64,000 bases of DNA. Origin: Agapanthus africanus. Taxonomy: Eukaryota > Streptophyta > Magnoliopsida > Asparagales > Amaryllidaceae. How positions within the stretch are numbered: the stretch's first letter is position 1; the number at the start of each line of letters is the position of its first letter. Under the pieces are notes generated by a model. It searched no databases and had not been told where the DNA came from. It saw only the letters and a list, made by a program, of their open reading frames with translations. Positions 12,159 through 24,713 of this stretch are shown here, one piece after another. The translations under genes were made by a program, and so were the position numbers. The stretch is from the NCBI GenBank assembly GCA_030015575.1, contig CM057337.1, positions 335,182,583 to 335,246,582 of the forward strand, given 5' to 3'.

Positions 12159-14355
12159 GGAAGCGCGACAATACTAGTTGTTGGAGATAGTGCCCTCAGA
12201 GTCAATTATTGGATCACAGGCACGTGATTGCAATGATTGAGGGAGGACCTATTCCGGTAGGACAGTCTTACTCAAGATGATAGTATGCTATTTGGTTTAC
12301 CTTTATCATCGTGTACTGCTTTAGGTGACCTTACAGGTCACTATTGCACGTTGATAGAGCCCCTAGGATTCTTGCTTGACGGCCAGCTGTATGAGGGCGA
12401 TCATATACGTGGGAGCTAGTAGTCTATAAGCACATCCTTAAAAGGTCCATAGTCGTGGGAGTTTCGAGACAGGGCATCGATACTCCAGAGTAGACTAGTG
12501 TATACAGTCGAGACCCCGACGAGGGGCGGTGGCCGATCTCACAAGCCACTGGTGTCAGTTGGTTCACCTAAGATGTATACAGGTGCTCATTGGGTTATGC
12601 GTACACCGGACAGGACTCGCCGGGAACATGCTAGTTGGTCTTATACCTGACGTCAGATAGCAGTTCCCAGGTGACATGTGTACATGTTAGTTCATCGACC
12701 TGAGGATCGTCATTTGTCTCGTGTGAGTTCCCACTGTACTTTGATTACTACCCTACCACGCTCAAAGGAGACGTGCAAACAGGTTTTAGTTGGCTACAGT
12801 CCCGAGCCACATGGAGGCAGTGAGCGGATCTTCAGGGGTTCGTCTCTCCCAGTATTGGGGGTGAGGTCGTGCTGTGTCTAGTAGAGCCATTACATGAAGT
12901 CCTTGGCCAAGGCAGGAGATTTACTGGTAGGTATTCCAGTAGTATCTCAGGATGTTCTGGGCTACACTCCGACACGACTTGTACCGCTTTTGGGGGTCTG
13001 ACTTTTACCAACCCCCTAGGCCCGCCATGCGATGCTCATAGACGAACGGACCGGACTGTACGGATATTGTCACTGACAGGCTCAGTAGGGTGTCAGGATG
13101 AGTTCGCTCATCGACGTCCCTTTTGATCAATAGCTGGTAGCCCGTCACGTATGGTTAATACCTCTGACGTGCTAGTGGTTAAATCCACAGCCATAGTATT
13201 GACGAGTCTTTATAGTCCCCCACATACAGTTGCTCAAGTTTTCGGGCGAAACGCTGTAGAGTCCGTATGGAGATATGGCAGGGTTTGATCAGATACGTGC
13301 GGTATTGCACGGATCATGATCAGACGGATAATACTAGCGGGCTTTGATTTAAGCCGGATCCTAGTATAGTACAGTATAGATTTTGTCTCATTGCATTTGT
13401 ATTTCGGTCGGAATACAAATGCTGGTATGTATATACAGTAGCGGGGTTTTCCTGTAATTTATTACGGGACCAGTTTTATGAAGTTGCCAGTTTATTTTCC
13501 GTTTCGGCCATATTTCTTTGTATCTTTCATTTGCTGAAGATTTGTGGAGGAGGGCTTATTTGCATTTGTGCAAATAAGCATTTTGGAGGGTTGCCTTTTC
13601 ACATTGTAGTGTCATGATGGTTGCACCATCCCTTGACTTCTTGACTTCTTCATGGTTGATTGACTTTGGGTTCATGATGGTTGATTTGGAGTGAGGTTTT
13701 GGTTGTGATGATAATTCATCATCATCACATCTTTTTCTCTCTCATGCATGATAGCCTTTTCACTTCCTCTCCTTTGGATTAGTGAGACTCTCCCTCATTC
13801 ACTCACTCTCTTCTCTTCCTCATGATATGGCCGGCCAAGCAAGGAGAGGGGGCTACCCAATTTTTGTGGGGGATTTTTGGTTCTCTCATGCTTGCAAAAA
13901 TCCCCAAGTTCATCACAAAATTCCACAAGTTCATTTCTTCCACCAAAGGCAACTTCCAATACCCCAAATGAGACATAGCTTTCTGCACTATATTCTACAG
14001 CAAATCTTGGGCACGTCGACTCGCCAGCTTCGTGCCCGAGTTGCCTAAGTCAAGAGGTGGGAGTCCGTAAAAGAAGCCGGTGACGTGGTGCCCTTCCGGC
14101 GAGGAGGTGGAGACCGGAGATTCCGCGGGGAGATCGGGACGACGACGAGAAGACCGAAGGACACGGATCGCTCGGTATATCTCTCTACCCCCTTCTCTTG
14201 TTAGCTAGGACTAGATTAATGGCACGATCCGGGTTTATAGTGCATGGTGGTGCCGGTTTAAAAAGTTAAAGTAAATCATCGTTTCCGCATTCCGGTGTCG
14301 GATTGACGGCCGGGGCACCGCCGTGCACTTACACTAGCCTATTGGCCGCGGTTCC
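12159..14355 (+). promoter_or_regulatory. Leader stem-loop of Copia2-G, split by solo LTR F
   Basis: The left arm (about 12159-12173, GGAAGCGCGACAATA) and right arm (14340-14355, TATTGGCCGCGGTTCC) are the two halves of the same leader stem-loop seen in A, B, D and E. F lies in the loop. The left arm begins about 200 nt after the primer site, as in the other copies. Confidence 0.6.
12179..14333 (+). mobile_element. Copia2-F: solo LTR (2155 bp)
   Basis: It starts TGTTGGAGATAGTGCCC and ends ..CACTTACA, with no primer site or interior on either side. CTAGT (12174-12178) and CTAGC (14334-14338) flank it and match at four of five bases, as expected for an aged target duplication. It aligns with the LTRs of E on the opposite strand. 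A solo LTR arises by recombination between the two LTRs of a full element. Its small open frames are LTR sequence, not genes. Confidence 0.88.
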
Positions 14356-16272
14356 ACGGTCGTCTTAGGGCCAAAGCGTGCCAAATTTCTTATGACACTC
14401 CAATACGTGGAAATATGAATTTTGTGATATATGGTTTTGGCCCAGATTTGTTTGAGTGCTGGATATGCCTTTGGGGACAATTTGGGAAAGTTTAGTCGAT
14501 CGAAATTTTAATTGTGCGTGTTTATTAGTGCTTGTGATATATGTACGACCGTGAATAACATTAGAGCGGAACAACCCGACTAGTTGCTATACGTTCGACT
14601 AGACGGGTTTGCGAACATGACATTCACGTTGATGTTCTATGTTGAGCTGATATTGTGGATCGGTTGTCGTGGTGGATAGGCAGTGGTGCAATGGTAGTAG
14701 TACAATTCAGATTTATTTGTATATTCTGTATTGCGGGGCGAGCGTCCGACATATGGACTGATGTCTCTGTCGGTTTGTATATTTTTTTATTGGGGCACGA
14801 CCGGGTTGAGGTCGATGTCACCATTGTATATACTTTTCTTTTCTGTACTAGGATTACCCAGCGGTGGAGTGCTCGAATAGCCGGATTCTAGAGGGCGACG
14901 GGCGCGCATCTCATGGCGTTAAGACGGAGGGGGCCTCACTCTAGGATTGGTAGGCTATTCGCTGCACTCATAAGAGGTACAGGATTACCCACAGAGGGGT
15001 GCTCAAGTTACCGGATTCCATGAAGTGCTGGGTAGCTCATTCACTTTGTTGATTGGGGTTGCCTTACTTCTGGGATTGGCGGGCAACTTTCCGAACTCGT
15101 AGGGGTCCAGGTTTATATTGCACAGGCTATCCACACGACCAGGGAAACATCGGGTTTCACTTGCGGTTCAAAGGAAACCCGGGGCTCCCAAATTATCCCT
15201 TTTTTCTGTGATGCTTATCGCTTTTCTGTGATGTTGCTTTTATCATGCCTAGGACGGATAAAAGGGAGAGGGGTTGACCTCTTGTGCCATCATTCCTTAC
15301 CTCTCAATTTTCCCTTTTCACTTCACTCTCACTCACTCACACCCACACACCCAGACCTCTCCTTCAGCAGCAGCAGCAGAAGACACAGCAGTAGCAGCAG
15401 AATATATATATATTTATATATATACTAGTAGATGTTGTATATGTTTTGCACCCACGCTAGTTCAGCCCCCGCTCTGCCGTGAGTTAAGTAACTTAATGGT
15501 GCATGACGGGGCCCCGTGGCGAATGCGGATGACATATACGTACATTGTATTTCTTCTTTTCTTGTATGATATAGTTTAATTGATGGGACTGCATTAATTT
15601 TGATTAATGCAAGGAAAACAAACCTATATGATGTTGTTGGAACCAAGTTTTTAAAAAACTGACATTACAGACGTTTCCTTTTGCTTTGCACAGCGGTATT
15701 CAGTTATGAATATCCTGCATCTCATTCGACAAGGCAAGAGCCGAGATCCCTTCACAGGGAGTGACCTTTTGGGCAAAAGTTTGCATCAGTGTAATAACTT
15801 CACTATAGTCGAATCTTTTGCTTTCCATTATGGTATTCAGTTTGGAATATCCTGCACCTCATTCGATAAGGAAAGAGCCGAGATCCATTCACTGGGAGTG
15901 ACCTCTTTAGCAAAAGTTTGCGCCACTATATATTTGTAAAACCACTGGGTTTCTTCAACGATATCAAGTTCATTACGTTAAATGTTTTTCGCCAAAAACC
16001 AGTCGTAGCTCTCCGTCATTTCAGATGGGTTCCAACTAGTATTTGTTCTATGTTTGTTGGTAAGCGTCAAGACATAGTGAACGGTAGCTGAGTGATATTT
16101 ATTTGTTGCATAGATATGCGATTGATCGAGACAGTTGTATAGCTTTGTTGGCAAGCTTCAAGAGTTTTTGCGGATGGGTTCGAGTTAATCTAGGACAAGG
16201 ACAGGTTGAACTTGACTAGTGGCCTATAACGTATTGGCAAGCTCCAGGTTATAGGTCGTTAGGGGTAAAAAC
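14334..16272 (+). other. Copia2-G leader, middle part
   Basis: It continues the leader after F. It holds the right arm of the stem-loop, a two-copy module with the pattern AGGATTACCCA..GGTGG.. (about 14850-14990 and 14991-15130; single in Copia1), a CT/CA-rich stretch and CAG run (15310-15400), a short TA run (15401-15425), the block with a GTTAAGTAACTTAA inverted repeat (about 15470-15545), and two copies of the GCCGAGATCC module (about 15720-15775 and 15858-15915). The open frames of 60-101 codons here are not recognisable. D interrupts it at 16273. Confidence 0.7.
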
Positions 16273-17188
16273 TGTTAGTTATATGTATGCCCTAGAGGCC
16301 ATTACTATACATAGGATGTATATTGTAGTGGATGCTTGGACATATATAGGGAGGACTTTCTTGCTCGACATGATAGTATGCTATCTGGTTGCTCTTTACC
16401 TTAACGTGTACACTGATTGTCTCTCTGTTACATGTTGGTAAAGCCCTTAGGATATGTACTTGACTACCTGGACTATGATGCGGATCATACTAGTGGGGAC
16501 ATGGTAGTCCATAAGTACATCCTTCAAGGTCCCTAGTCGTGGGTGTATCGAGACGGGGCATCGATATACCAGAGTAGACTAGCGTATACCTTCTCGACCC
16601 ATACAGATGGGCGATGGATGATCCCATATCCATTGGTGTTTGACATCAGAGATGATGTATGGGTGCTCAGTGGAGACTGGGTACACTGGACGGACTCGCC
16701 GAGAACTCCCAGATGGTATTATACCTCACGTCAGATGGCAGTTCTTTGGCGATACTGGTACAGGTTAGTCTGTAGACCCGAGATCGTCATAGAGTCTTGT
16801 GTGATTCCCACTGTGCTTTGATTTCCACCTTACCACGTCTAAGAGGGCGTGCAAAACGGTGGTTTTTGGGTACAGTCCCAAATCACATGGAGGCAATGAG
16901 CGATAGGAGGGGATTCGTCTCTCCCGGTATAGGGAGTTGATGTTGCGCTGTGTTCGATTGGCTATAACCGGAAATCCCTGGCCAGGGTTGCTGAGATTTA
17001 CTGGTAAGTATTATCAGTAGTATCTCGAACTGTTATAGACCTCATATCGACACGACTTATCGAGCTACTTGGGTCTGACGTTTACCACCCCTAGGCGAGA
17101 TATGTGACATATCAGACGAACAGACCGGACTGTACGGTAAGTGTTGCTGGTTGGATTCACAGGAGTGTGAGTGGGCTTGCTCGTTGAT
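16273..17188 (+). repeat. Copia1-D 5' LTR, first part
   Basis: Aligns with 36533-37450 of the 3' LTR at about 98%. It stops at TTGAT (17184-17188), the target duplication of Gypsy1, and resumes after 29286. Confidence 0.93.
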
Positions 17189-17699
17189 TGTAACGTTTTC
17201 AAAATCGTTTCGGTGAAATTTCGAAAAAAACGGTAAAATAAGGGGGTTTTCGGTAAAAAGTCAAAATGCAAATATTTTTGTTATAAAATTAAATATACAT
17301 ATTCTAGCTATTTAATTGCTAGTATTTGGTGTTTATTGAGCCACTGGTGAAATTTCAAATTTTCTGAAAATTTTTCCGAAATTAATTATTTTAATAGTAT
17401 TTTAAGCCGTCACTAATATATTTAATTAGGGAAAATTACAAATTGGAATGAGTTGAAACAAATTTTGTGCATCATAAAACATTAAACAAAATTTTATTAT
17501 GTGGTTTTTGAAACGAAATCGTTTGCCAAAACGGTTTAGAAATTATTGAAGAAAAAACTTTTTTTTAGTGTAAATGGATGTTTGGGGTATTGTATTTATC
17601 ATTTTCCATCACCCCACACCCATACCCACACTCACACACCCCCATTTATTTCTTCCCTTGGCTGAATTCAGCATCCCCCACCCATTTTCCCCACTTGAA

Positions 17700-17746
17700 T
17701 TTCAAAGAAAAGAAAAGAAAGAAAGAAAAGAAAAGAAAAGAAATGA
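17700..17746 (+). repeat. GAAAA-type simple repeat in Gypsy1 5' LTR
   Basis: Runs of GAAAA/GAAA units. The same tract occurs in the 3' LTR at about 25228-25268. Confidence 0.8.
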
Positions 17747-18960
17747 GAATGGATAAAAGAGTTGGTATTTGGTTGACTTTGACTTTTTCCCTCACCATAC
17801 CTCACACCACACTCCCTCTCTCCTCTCCCCCACCTGCAATGACCGAGCCCCCCCTTTATTTCAGCCCCTTCATTGTTCATCTCTTTCTCTTTAAAAAAGT
17901 TCATCAAAAATGCTTGAAAAATCCACAAAAAATCAAGCAAAAATCAAAATCAAAATCCACCTCCTACCCATTTTCCCTTGGCTACCATTGCATGAATCTA
18001 GGGATTTAGATTTCAATTTGGGAGGCTAAGTGTGCTTGTGGGTGCTTCAAAATATTTGGGTATAAATTCTAACCTTTTTGCTTAATGTGTTGTTAATTAT
18101 TTAGGTTAACTTAATTAATTGTTTAATTAGGTTTTTAATTAGTTCTAGGTGCATGATTTAAAATTCAAGAGAGGGGTTTGATTTCAAATTGGTATTTTGT
18201 TTTGTGAGATTTAGTTTATGTGATATAATTGACATATTAATGTTATGCTAAATCCAATTTAAGTTGCTAGTTTGCATATTTGTTGATTTAAAAGTGATAA
18301 TTATATAATTGGTAAACTAGATTTTTTAAATAATTATATTCTTATGAGATAAAATTCAAATTTAGATTTCATGTCATTATAAAGATTATACTGAGTGGTT
18401 TAATGCTTTTAGTTCATGAAAATCCAAGCTAGATTGTAGTTTGTGCATTTTTGCTATAAAATTGTTAAAATTTAGGTATTTTGTGAACTAGAATTTTAAG
18501 GTTTATGGAAATTAATGAGATTAAATTATGGGAATTGTTTTTATAACTTAATTAAGATATTTAGTGAATATTGTGGCCGCTAGATTCGTTTATACATCGA
18601 GTTTTGTACTAAAACGGCGAATTGTGCTTGCTAGATTTTCGGAAAAATGACTTTTTAAGTGAAATTGGGGTTTTTGTGAGTTTTAACCTATTTTATATTA
18701 AAATTAGTGTTCATGAATGTGCAAATGAGTGTATTTGGGTTTTTCTCGATGGTTTGGCGTTTGTACGCCGACGTCGAGGGTTTTTGGGTTGATTTATGAA
18801 AGCAACCATAGGTTTTGACCTATGTGGGATTCACGTGTCGTTTTTGGGTCATGAGTCGGATTTTAATACGACACGGTGCGTTATGATATGTAGGTACCCC
18901 ATGTGGACTTCAAGACGACAAGCAAGCGCGTGGCGACGTCGGCACCGGCGAGCGAGGACC

Positions 18961-18982
18961 AGGTGAGTAGATTTATATCTAC
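18961..18982 (+). promoter_or_regulatory. Donor-like GTGAGT overlapping a stem-loop (Gypsy1 5' LTR)
   Basis: AGGTGAGT at 18961-18968 matches a plant 5' splice site. Its last two bases begin the stem GTAGAT/ATCTAC (18967-18972 and 18977-18982). The 3' LTR repeats it (stem 26490-26505), and Gypsy2 has a version with a longer stem at 54277-54293. Confidence 0.5.
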
Positions 18983-20386
18983 GGGGAGAAGTCGGGTGGA
19001 TTGCGTATAGCACCCCCGCAGTCCGTAGTGTAGCTCATATATATATGTTTATATAGGTGTTTTATGATACGGGAATGTTTATTAATGTTATGATTATGTG
19101 TTCATGGATTAGCTTTGGGTTAGTTGCGAAACCCTAGAGTAGTTGTTATACCCACATACGCACACACAGACTTGCATACTTTACTTTCTTGTGCGCAGAT
19201 TGGGATGTGTATACATGTATATATGCGCGGGTATGGGACTATGCATATGTACATTCATATACGCATGCATGGATAATGATGATAGTACTTGGGATTTATG
19301 ATGAGTCGATGAGATTTGATTTGAGGCCGTGAGATCGGTGATATAGCAGGGTTCGTATTTGAGATACGACATGATGTTGTAGCGGGTCCTTGACGTAGTG
19401 TTTCACACACGTGCATGCATACTTAGGCGGTATCAGTATTGTACTAGACGTAGATCAGTACCCCGATCATGATATTTGATAAAGAGGATACCAGGTGAAT
19501 AGTATGATGAATGTGATATTAACCCGTACCCAGATTTGGGGATGCCGTACGACGGATTTACATACGAGCTATATTTTGATGATTGATCCGCACTCTTGAT
19601 TTGGGATGTCTGATTATAGATATGGTATCGGATATGATATTATTGAGGCGGGATCACCGACTATATATACAGGTATGTATATGTATCGACTCAGATGTTA
19701 GGCGGTTTCCTTACCTGTAGTCCAGCTTGTTAGCTTAGCCCTTTAGTTTAGTTTAGTTGTTAGATTAGATTCGATTCTTACCTATTTCAAAAACTAATGA
19801 ATCGTGGGTATTTTAAAAGACAGCCCAAGGGATCCTACGGATATTTCAAAAGACGTATCTTTTCATAAAAATACCGTAGCCCCTATTTTCAAAACCCCAT
19901 GATTCGTGTTATTTCAAAAGGCACCATTTGTAGGACTTATATTAGATTTATACAGATTAGTTATAGTTGCGTCTAGTATTCAGCTCCCGCTCATTTTTTT
20001 GGTTCGCTTCGCATCGCATGCTTATATTATGTTTCATACTCCTATTATTAATATCATGCTGTTAGGACACCAGCACCATTACCGATGACGCTTATGTACC
20101 ACGTACACTTACTTGCAGGCTCACACAGATCTTCATCAGTAATTGCCATGTCACGAACACTTTAGAAAATACTATTTCATTTGACATAGGTTGTTAGCTA
20201 ATAGTTTAGACATGATATTAGTGTACTTGCCTTATTTGCTAGTTAGACATTGTAGTTATTGCCTACTACTTCATACATGTTATTATTCACTGTTGTGTCG
20301 CATTCATGGAGTCTCATGCCTATATTCACTGTTTACATGCTATTAATGACTTGGATTCGGATTTCATGAGATTTCTTGGATTTGGA

Positions 20387-20448
20387 GGAAAACCGCAAAA
20401 ACATAAATAAACCTTTTCTCTCTTTTAAAATAAAAAGTGCGGTTTTCC
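20387..20448 (+). promoter_or_regulatory. LTR stem-loop with AATAAA in the loop (Gypsy1 5' LTR)
   Basis: The arms GGAAAACCGCA and TGCGGTTTTCC pair perfectly over 11 bp. The loop contains AATAAA twice (20406-20411 and 20429-20434). The 3' LTR has the same at 27908-27969 and Gypsy2 a variant at 54805-54866. It recalls the poly(A) hairpin of retroviruses, which is an analogy and not evidence of function. Confidence 0.6.
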
Positions 20449-21747
20449 CATCATGTATGAGTCGTCCACCATGAGTTTGCTGATGGATTTCGAGACCCGA
20501 TTCAAGGAGTGGAGGAACCGTTTCGGGTACATGGTGGGCCCGGTGTGGTACCCCGGGGCAAGTGGATCGTGTTGTTGACGTTGAGCCTGGCAGAGGAGCA
20601 CTACCGACCGGTGATATTACCCGACGCGTCGGATATCCGGAGGATACCGTCGTGGTCTTGAGATAGATGGTAGGGGCCGATCTGGATTGACGGCGCCCTA
20701 GATATTGTGATTGAGATATTGAGGTACAGAGATTGTGATACAGAGATATCGAGATATTTGGACACTTGTTTTGTGTCGATGCTGGGCACTTTTTTATGCT
20801 GATTTCATTTATGGTACCTCACTTTTAAAATACAGAAATCTCACTGATTTATGAAAGCAATTTTCGTCAGTACATGCATTCTGTTCCATGCATTCATACA
20901 TCATCCATATGGTACATTGCTACCTGAGGCACTGGCACGGGCGCATGGAATTACACTTGGATTAGATATTTACCCTAGTAATTGTTATAGACTGCTGGTT
21001 TTATTTGAAGATTATATATATTGATCGTATGACCTAGGATTGCGTCATACATGCGATTTCTATTCGTAGATGTTTTTCTATTCACGAGTTGGCAACTCAC
21101 CCCCGTTGTGCCCCAGTTTCTTGCAGGTTTCGCCGTACAGGTTTCTTTACGGCTTTGTGGGTACAGTTTCGTTCGGGTGACTTGCTAGTTGGTGGGTTTA
21201 TTTGTATCGTACCCATCATTATACATTGTATATTATTATTCAGTTGTATCAAGAAGTTCCTTCAACCAAATATGTATTTACTTTGAGATAGAGACCAGTG
21301 ATGTTATTCCTTCGACCTTAGAGTCGCGTGTTATTTTTCTGTGGTTTTCTTGTGGTTTGAGTTTCCTTTTGAGTTTTGATCATCGCCGTTGGCGTTGTAT
21401 ATTATATTGCTTGTGTGGTTGTGACCGTCGATTGACGAAGAGCTTGCTCCCGCTTGGGGATGCCTTTTTTTTGATTTCGTATACTATTCATGTTGTATCC
21501 CGTTTGGGGGCCAGTATTTACAAAGGAGACTCTGCCGAAATTTTCGGGAAATGTTTGATGTTTTTTTAAAAACCGCATAATTCGGCTTATGTTATTGACA
21601 CCACTTGTTTTAAATTGGTTTTTTTTCACTCTACTACTTTTCTTGGTTTGGATTTCTGGGTTTTCGGCTTACTTAGATTACGTACGCCTCGAGACGTTCG
21701 TAGTTTAAGTGCCGGTCATATTCCGTACTTTCGGGACGTGACAAAGT

Positions 21748-21759
21748 TGGTATCAGAGC
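21748..21759 (+). other. Primer binding site, tRNA-iMet type (Gypsy1)
   Basis: TGGTATCAGAGC lies four bases after the LTR end at 21743, a usual spacing for Tekay/Del-like Gypsy elements. Confidence 0.93.
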
Positions 21760-24698
21760 GTTAGGTTTTACCTTTGGAGCGTAGGATGACCCTTGGTTGA
21801 TGGAATAGGTGACTAAAGTAGAGTGACGTACCGTAGGTATGTTCCGCGGCATATTTACGATACGCTACTCCACTTAAGGAGCCTTAGGATGTACATTTCT
21901 TTGCTCAGTATTATATTCATTCCGATCTAGCCTCATCAGTACCAGTTATGGTTTTGCTGCCATGATTACGGACAGGGAGAGCTACGGCTAGAGTTGCGGT
22001 CAGCATGAGCTCGTCAAGAACGAGGACTGACCAGGGCATGATTCCGGCGACACACGATTGCAGAGATGTGTCTTTTCATTGTGTCTTCGCGCCACGAGCG
22101 TTGGGTGGATTGCTGTATGAGATTACTCGGACGTGCCGATTTGCACTAGAGGATTGAGCCACTGATAGAGGCCAGCCAGATTTTGATGACCATTGAAGTA
22201 TTGCTTACTCCTGATGATTGAGGCACTGTTCAGCGTGCAGACGAGTGAGCCAGTTATTGCTGCGAGCGACGAGATATCGCCCCATATGTTGGAGCTATTG
22301 CAGAACAGGTTGTACTAAGAGATGATAGAAGGTCGCTAGTCACCCGAGGATGAATGACTAGGATATGTGGTTCGTTCGCCTACCCCGATGCGAGGTCATC
22401 AGATAGATTGATTCCAGCTAGAGACGACTTCACGCGGAGACGTTGAGAGTCGACAGAGATGATCGAATGTCAGAAACCTATTATTCCAAGTTTAAAGTAG
22501 TCGAAAAGACATGCAGGCAATTCTATGGACCCTCTAAAAGAATGAAACCCTAACTCGACATAATGACCGTGTGAAAGCCTTTGAACCTTCGGGTTTGCGG
22601 CAGTTCCATGGCGCCATTAGTGAGGCTTGGGTTTGCCCTTCTACGGCTGGACCACCGATGCTGTGGTATGTACTCGATACTATTAAACTATGCCCAAGAT
22701 GTTGAGCCCTTGGGGGATTATGAGGTTTTGACAATCGATTGGATGGTTCGACTTAATTCGGATGCTAGGTGGTGAGATGCATTTCTTGGGAGACTCCCGA
22801 TACGAGGATAGCCGTTGGAGCTCAGTCCATGCAGCCACGACGAGACGAGTCCGAAGCGGTCGACATTAGAGAAAATGGAGTAAGAGGTTCGTACAAGATC
22901 TGGATATGATGACGTTCCCCTCGGCCGACATCAGAGATGCGATGCGCATGCCGAGGCAGAGTACTGGATATACCTTCCAGAAGGAGTCGCGATGGGTATG
23001 CAGCCGTTCCAGAGCAAGATGCAGATATAGGAAAGGACGATGACTTCCGGACAGTTGGCAGAGACGATACATGGAAGAGACCGTAAGCAGGATTCCTTCC
23101 AGGACATTGCTGCAATGATACTTGCACCCAGGATCAGATGTGTCACGTACATTCAAAGAGCCAGAGGCCGACGCCAGTGATATGCTGTCTTACGAGTGGC
23201 CGCGATGATTGACCGGGAGATGACAAGAGAAGTGCCAGAACGGGATCATCCCCGTTGGCACACCTGACAGGGCCGATGAGCCGATGGACCGAGAGATTGG
23301 TAATTCATAGTGAAGACCTTAATCCAAGAGTGGTCATTGTTACGCACACCAGCAGGCCAGAGTTCATGATCATCGACGAGACGTCCCACTAGTGACCGTG
23401 ACAATTGGCCCGAGATTCTTAGAGGATGCGCTTGAGCGGTACTATTCCGCCATTATTGATTTCGTTGTTTTGGATGATTTGTTCGCCTGATTTGATTTTG
23501 ATGATTGAGGATTTACGATCTTTGCACAGTGTTGCACTTGATATCGTTTTCGTGCTTGGGTTTCACATGTTTGTGATTTTACGGTTTTAGACATTTGAGT
23601 TGATTTTGTGCGTATGCATGCACACGATTTGGTTCCTGCACTCTGTATAGTTTATATATGCTTGCAGTGCAGTGATACGCCTTTTGTGCACTTAGATGCA
23701 CTGGACTTCGATTTTGATTGTGATACTCGATATTTGTTTTGTGCACCTTATGCACCTGATTTGATTTTGCGTATGTTCGGCGCTTGATATTAGATTTCAT
23801 GATTTCGTGCATGATGGATGCCTCTGGTTTTGGGTTTTCGCGCATGTTGAGCGCATGTCTTGAGATGCGATTTTGGTGCACACCAGATGCACTAAATCGA
23901 GATTTTTTTTCGTGAATGTCAGATGCTCCTGATTTGGCTGTCAGGCACACACGTTGCCTACGACAGATGCTTTGTGCACACCCGATACACTTAGATCTTG
24001 TTTCTGTGCACTTGTATGGCACGTATATGGATTTTGATTGTCGTGCGCACCAGACGCACGTAGTATTCATACACGTATTTTGGGATTGATTTCTTATAGA
24101 GCAGTACGCTTTTTTATGATAATTGCGATCTGTTTTCGTACTAAGCAGGACTAGTCAGAGGACAGTACCTGAATGTATTTTGCATGCATTGATAGCTATT
24201 GAAGGGAATTCCAAAAAGCGAGCTATAGTCTTAGTATTTACCTACGTGTCTGATATGACGCGAAACGTTTAAATCAAGGAAAACCCTTCTAAATTATTTC
24301 CCAAAACGGCGGAATGTACATTTCAAACAAAGGTATATATGTATATAGTTATTTTCTTATGATAGACGTCCGCCACTGTGCAGTGTTATGTGCATTGTAC
24401 AGCAACTTAAAAGATTTGGCATGCATTTCCTCCTGATGTTTACATGTATAGTTCCGATTTATAGCATATCGGTCTTGCTTTGGATTTGGCATTTGTGTCT
24501 TCACCTTTACTCCGACGATTGCGGGATGCTTGACGGAGTTTTGATTTCGAGTTATCTGCTCATTACTCATGCGCATGCATTGCGCTATGATGCGTTTTAT
24601 GTATTTATGATTTCGGAGCCCCGGCGATTTGATGGTTTTGGCTGAAATATTTTAGTATTTGGGGGGAGTTTTAATTTAAATTCAGGGACCGAATTTCT
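21760..24698 (+). other. Gypsy1 interior with Gypsy gag remnant
   Basis: Plus-strand traces of a Gypsy gag domain lie at about 22440-22830: a stretch reading GLRQFHGAISEAW followed by a segment around EPLGDYEVLTIDWM and a WW-like end recalls the Retrotrans_gag family. It is broken in several places. No protease, RT or integrase is seen. From about 23520 to 24070 the sequence is a degenerate repeat rich in GTGCA. The stretch 24071-24698 is AT-rich and unassigned up to the PPT. The piece at about 22533-22690 matches the leader of Copia1 (31125-31275). Confidence 0.65.
23520..24070 (+). repeat. Degenerate GTGCA-rich tandem repeat
   Basis: Units of roughly 45-60 bp recur, built from GTGCAC..AGATGCAC followed by a T-rich part such as GATTTTGATTT. 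The units are too diverged for a clean period by eye. The minus strand carries a 163-codon open frame (23579-24070) of repeated Cys/His/Lys-rich character with no recognised domain. It is probably a by-product of the repeat. Confidence 0.5.
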
Positions 24699-24712
24699 TA
24701 AAGGGGGGAAGA
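24699..24712 (+). other. Polypurine tract of Gypsy1
   Basis: AAGGGGGGAAGA directly before the 3' LTR at 24714 is the expected plus-strand primer site. Confidence 0.9.
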
Positions 24713-24713
24713 T

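Larger units (their letters stand above)
17189..21743 (+). repeat. Gypsy1 5' LTR (4555 bp)
   Basis: Collinear with 24714-29281. Landmarks are a GAAAA-rich simple repeat (about 17700-17745), a CA-rich patch near 19140-19170, a donor-like AGGTGAGT at 18961 overlapping a short stem-loop, a stem-loop with AATAAA in its loop (20387-20448), and a 3' end (from about 21430) shared with Gypsy2. The open frames of up to 143 codons follow low-complexity sequence and are not recognisable proteins. Confidence 0.93.

Noticed and set aside
15706-15939. Small leader frames containing RDPFTGSD-like peptides (also near 1865, 48678-49051 and 62102)
   Set aside because: The peptide arises in different frames and settings from the conserved RNA module. 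I see no sign that the protein is what is conserved.
17578-18009. 143-codon open frame in the Gypsy1 5' LTR
   Set aside because: It follows a GAAAA/CCCAC low-complexity tract. The matching frame in the 3' LTR (25219-25533) is shorter, and no domain is recognisable.
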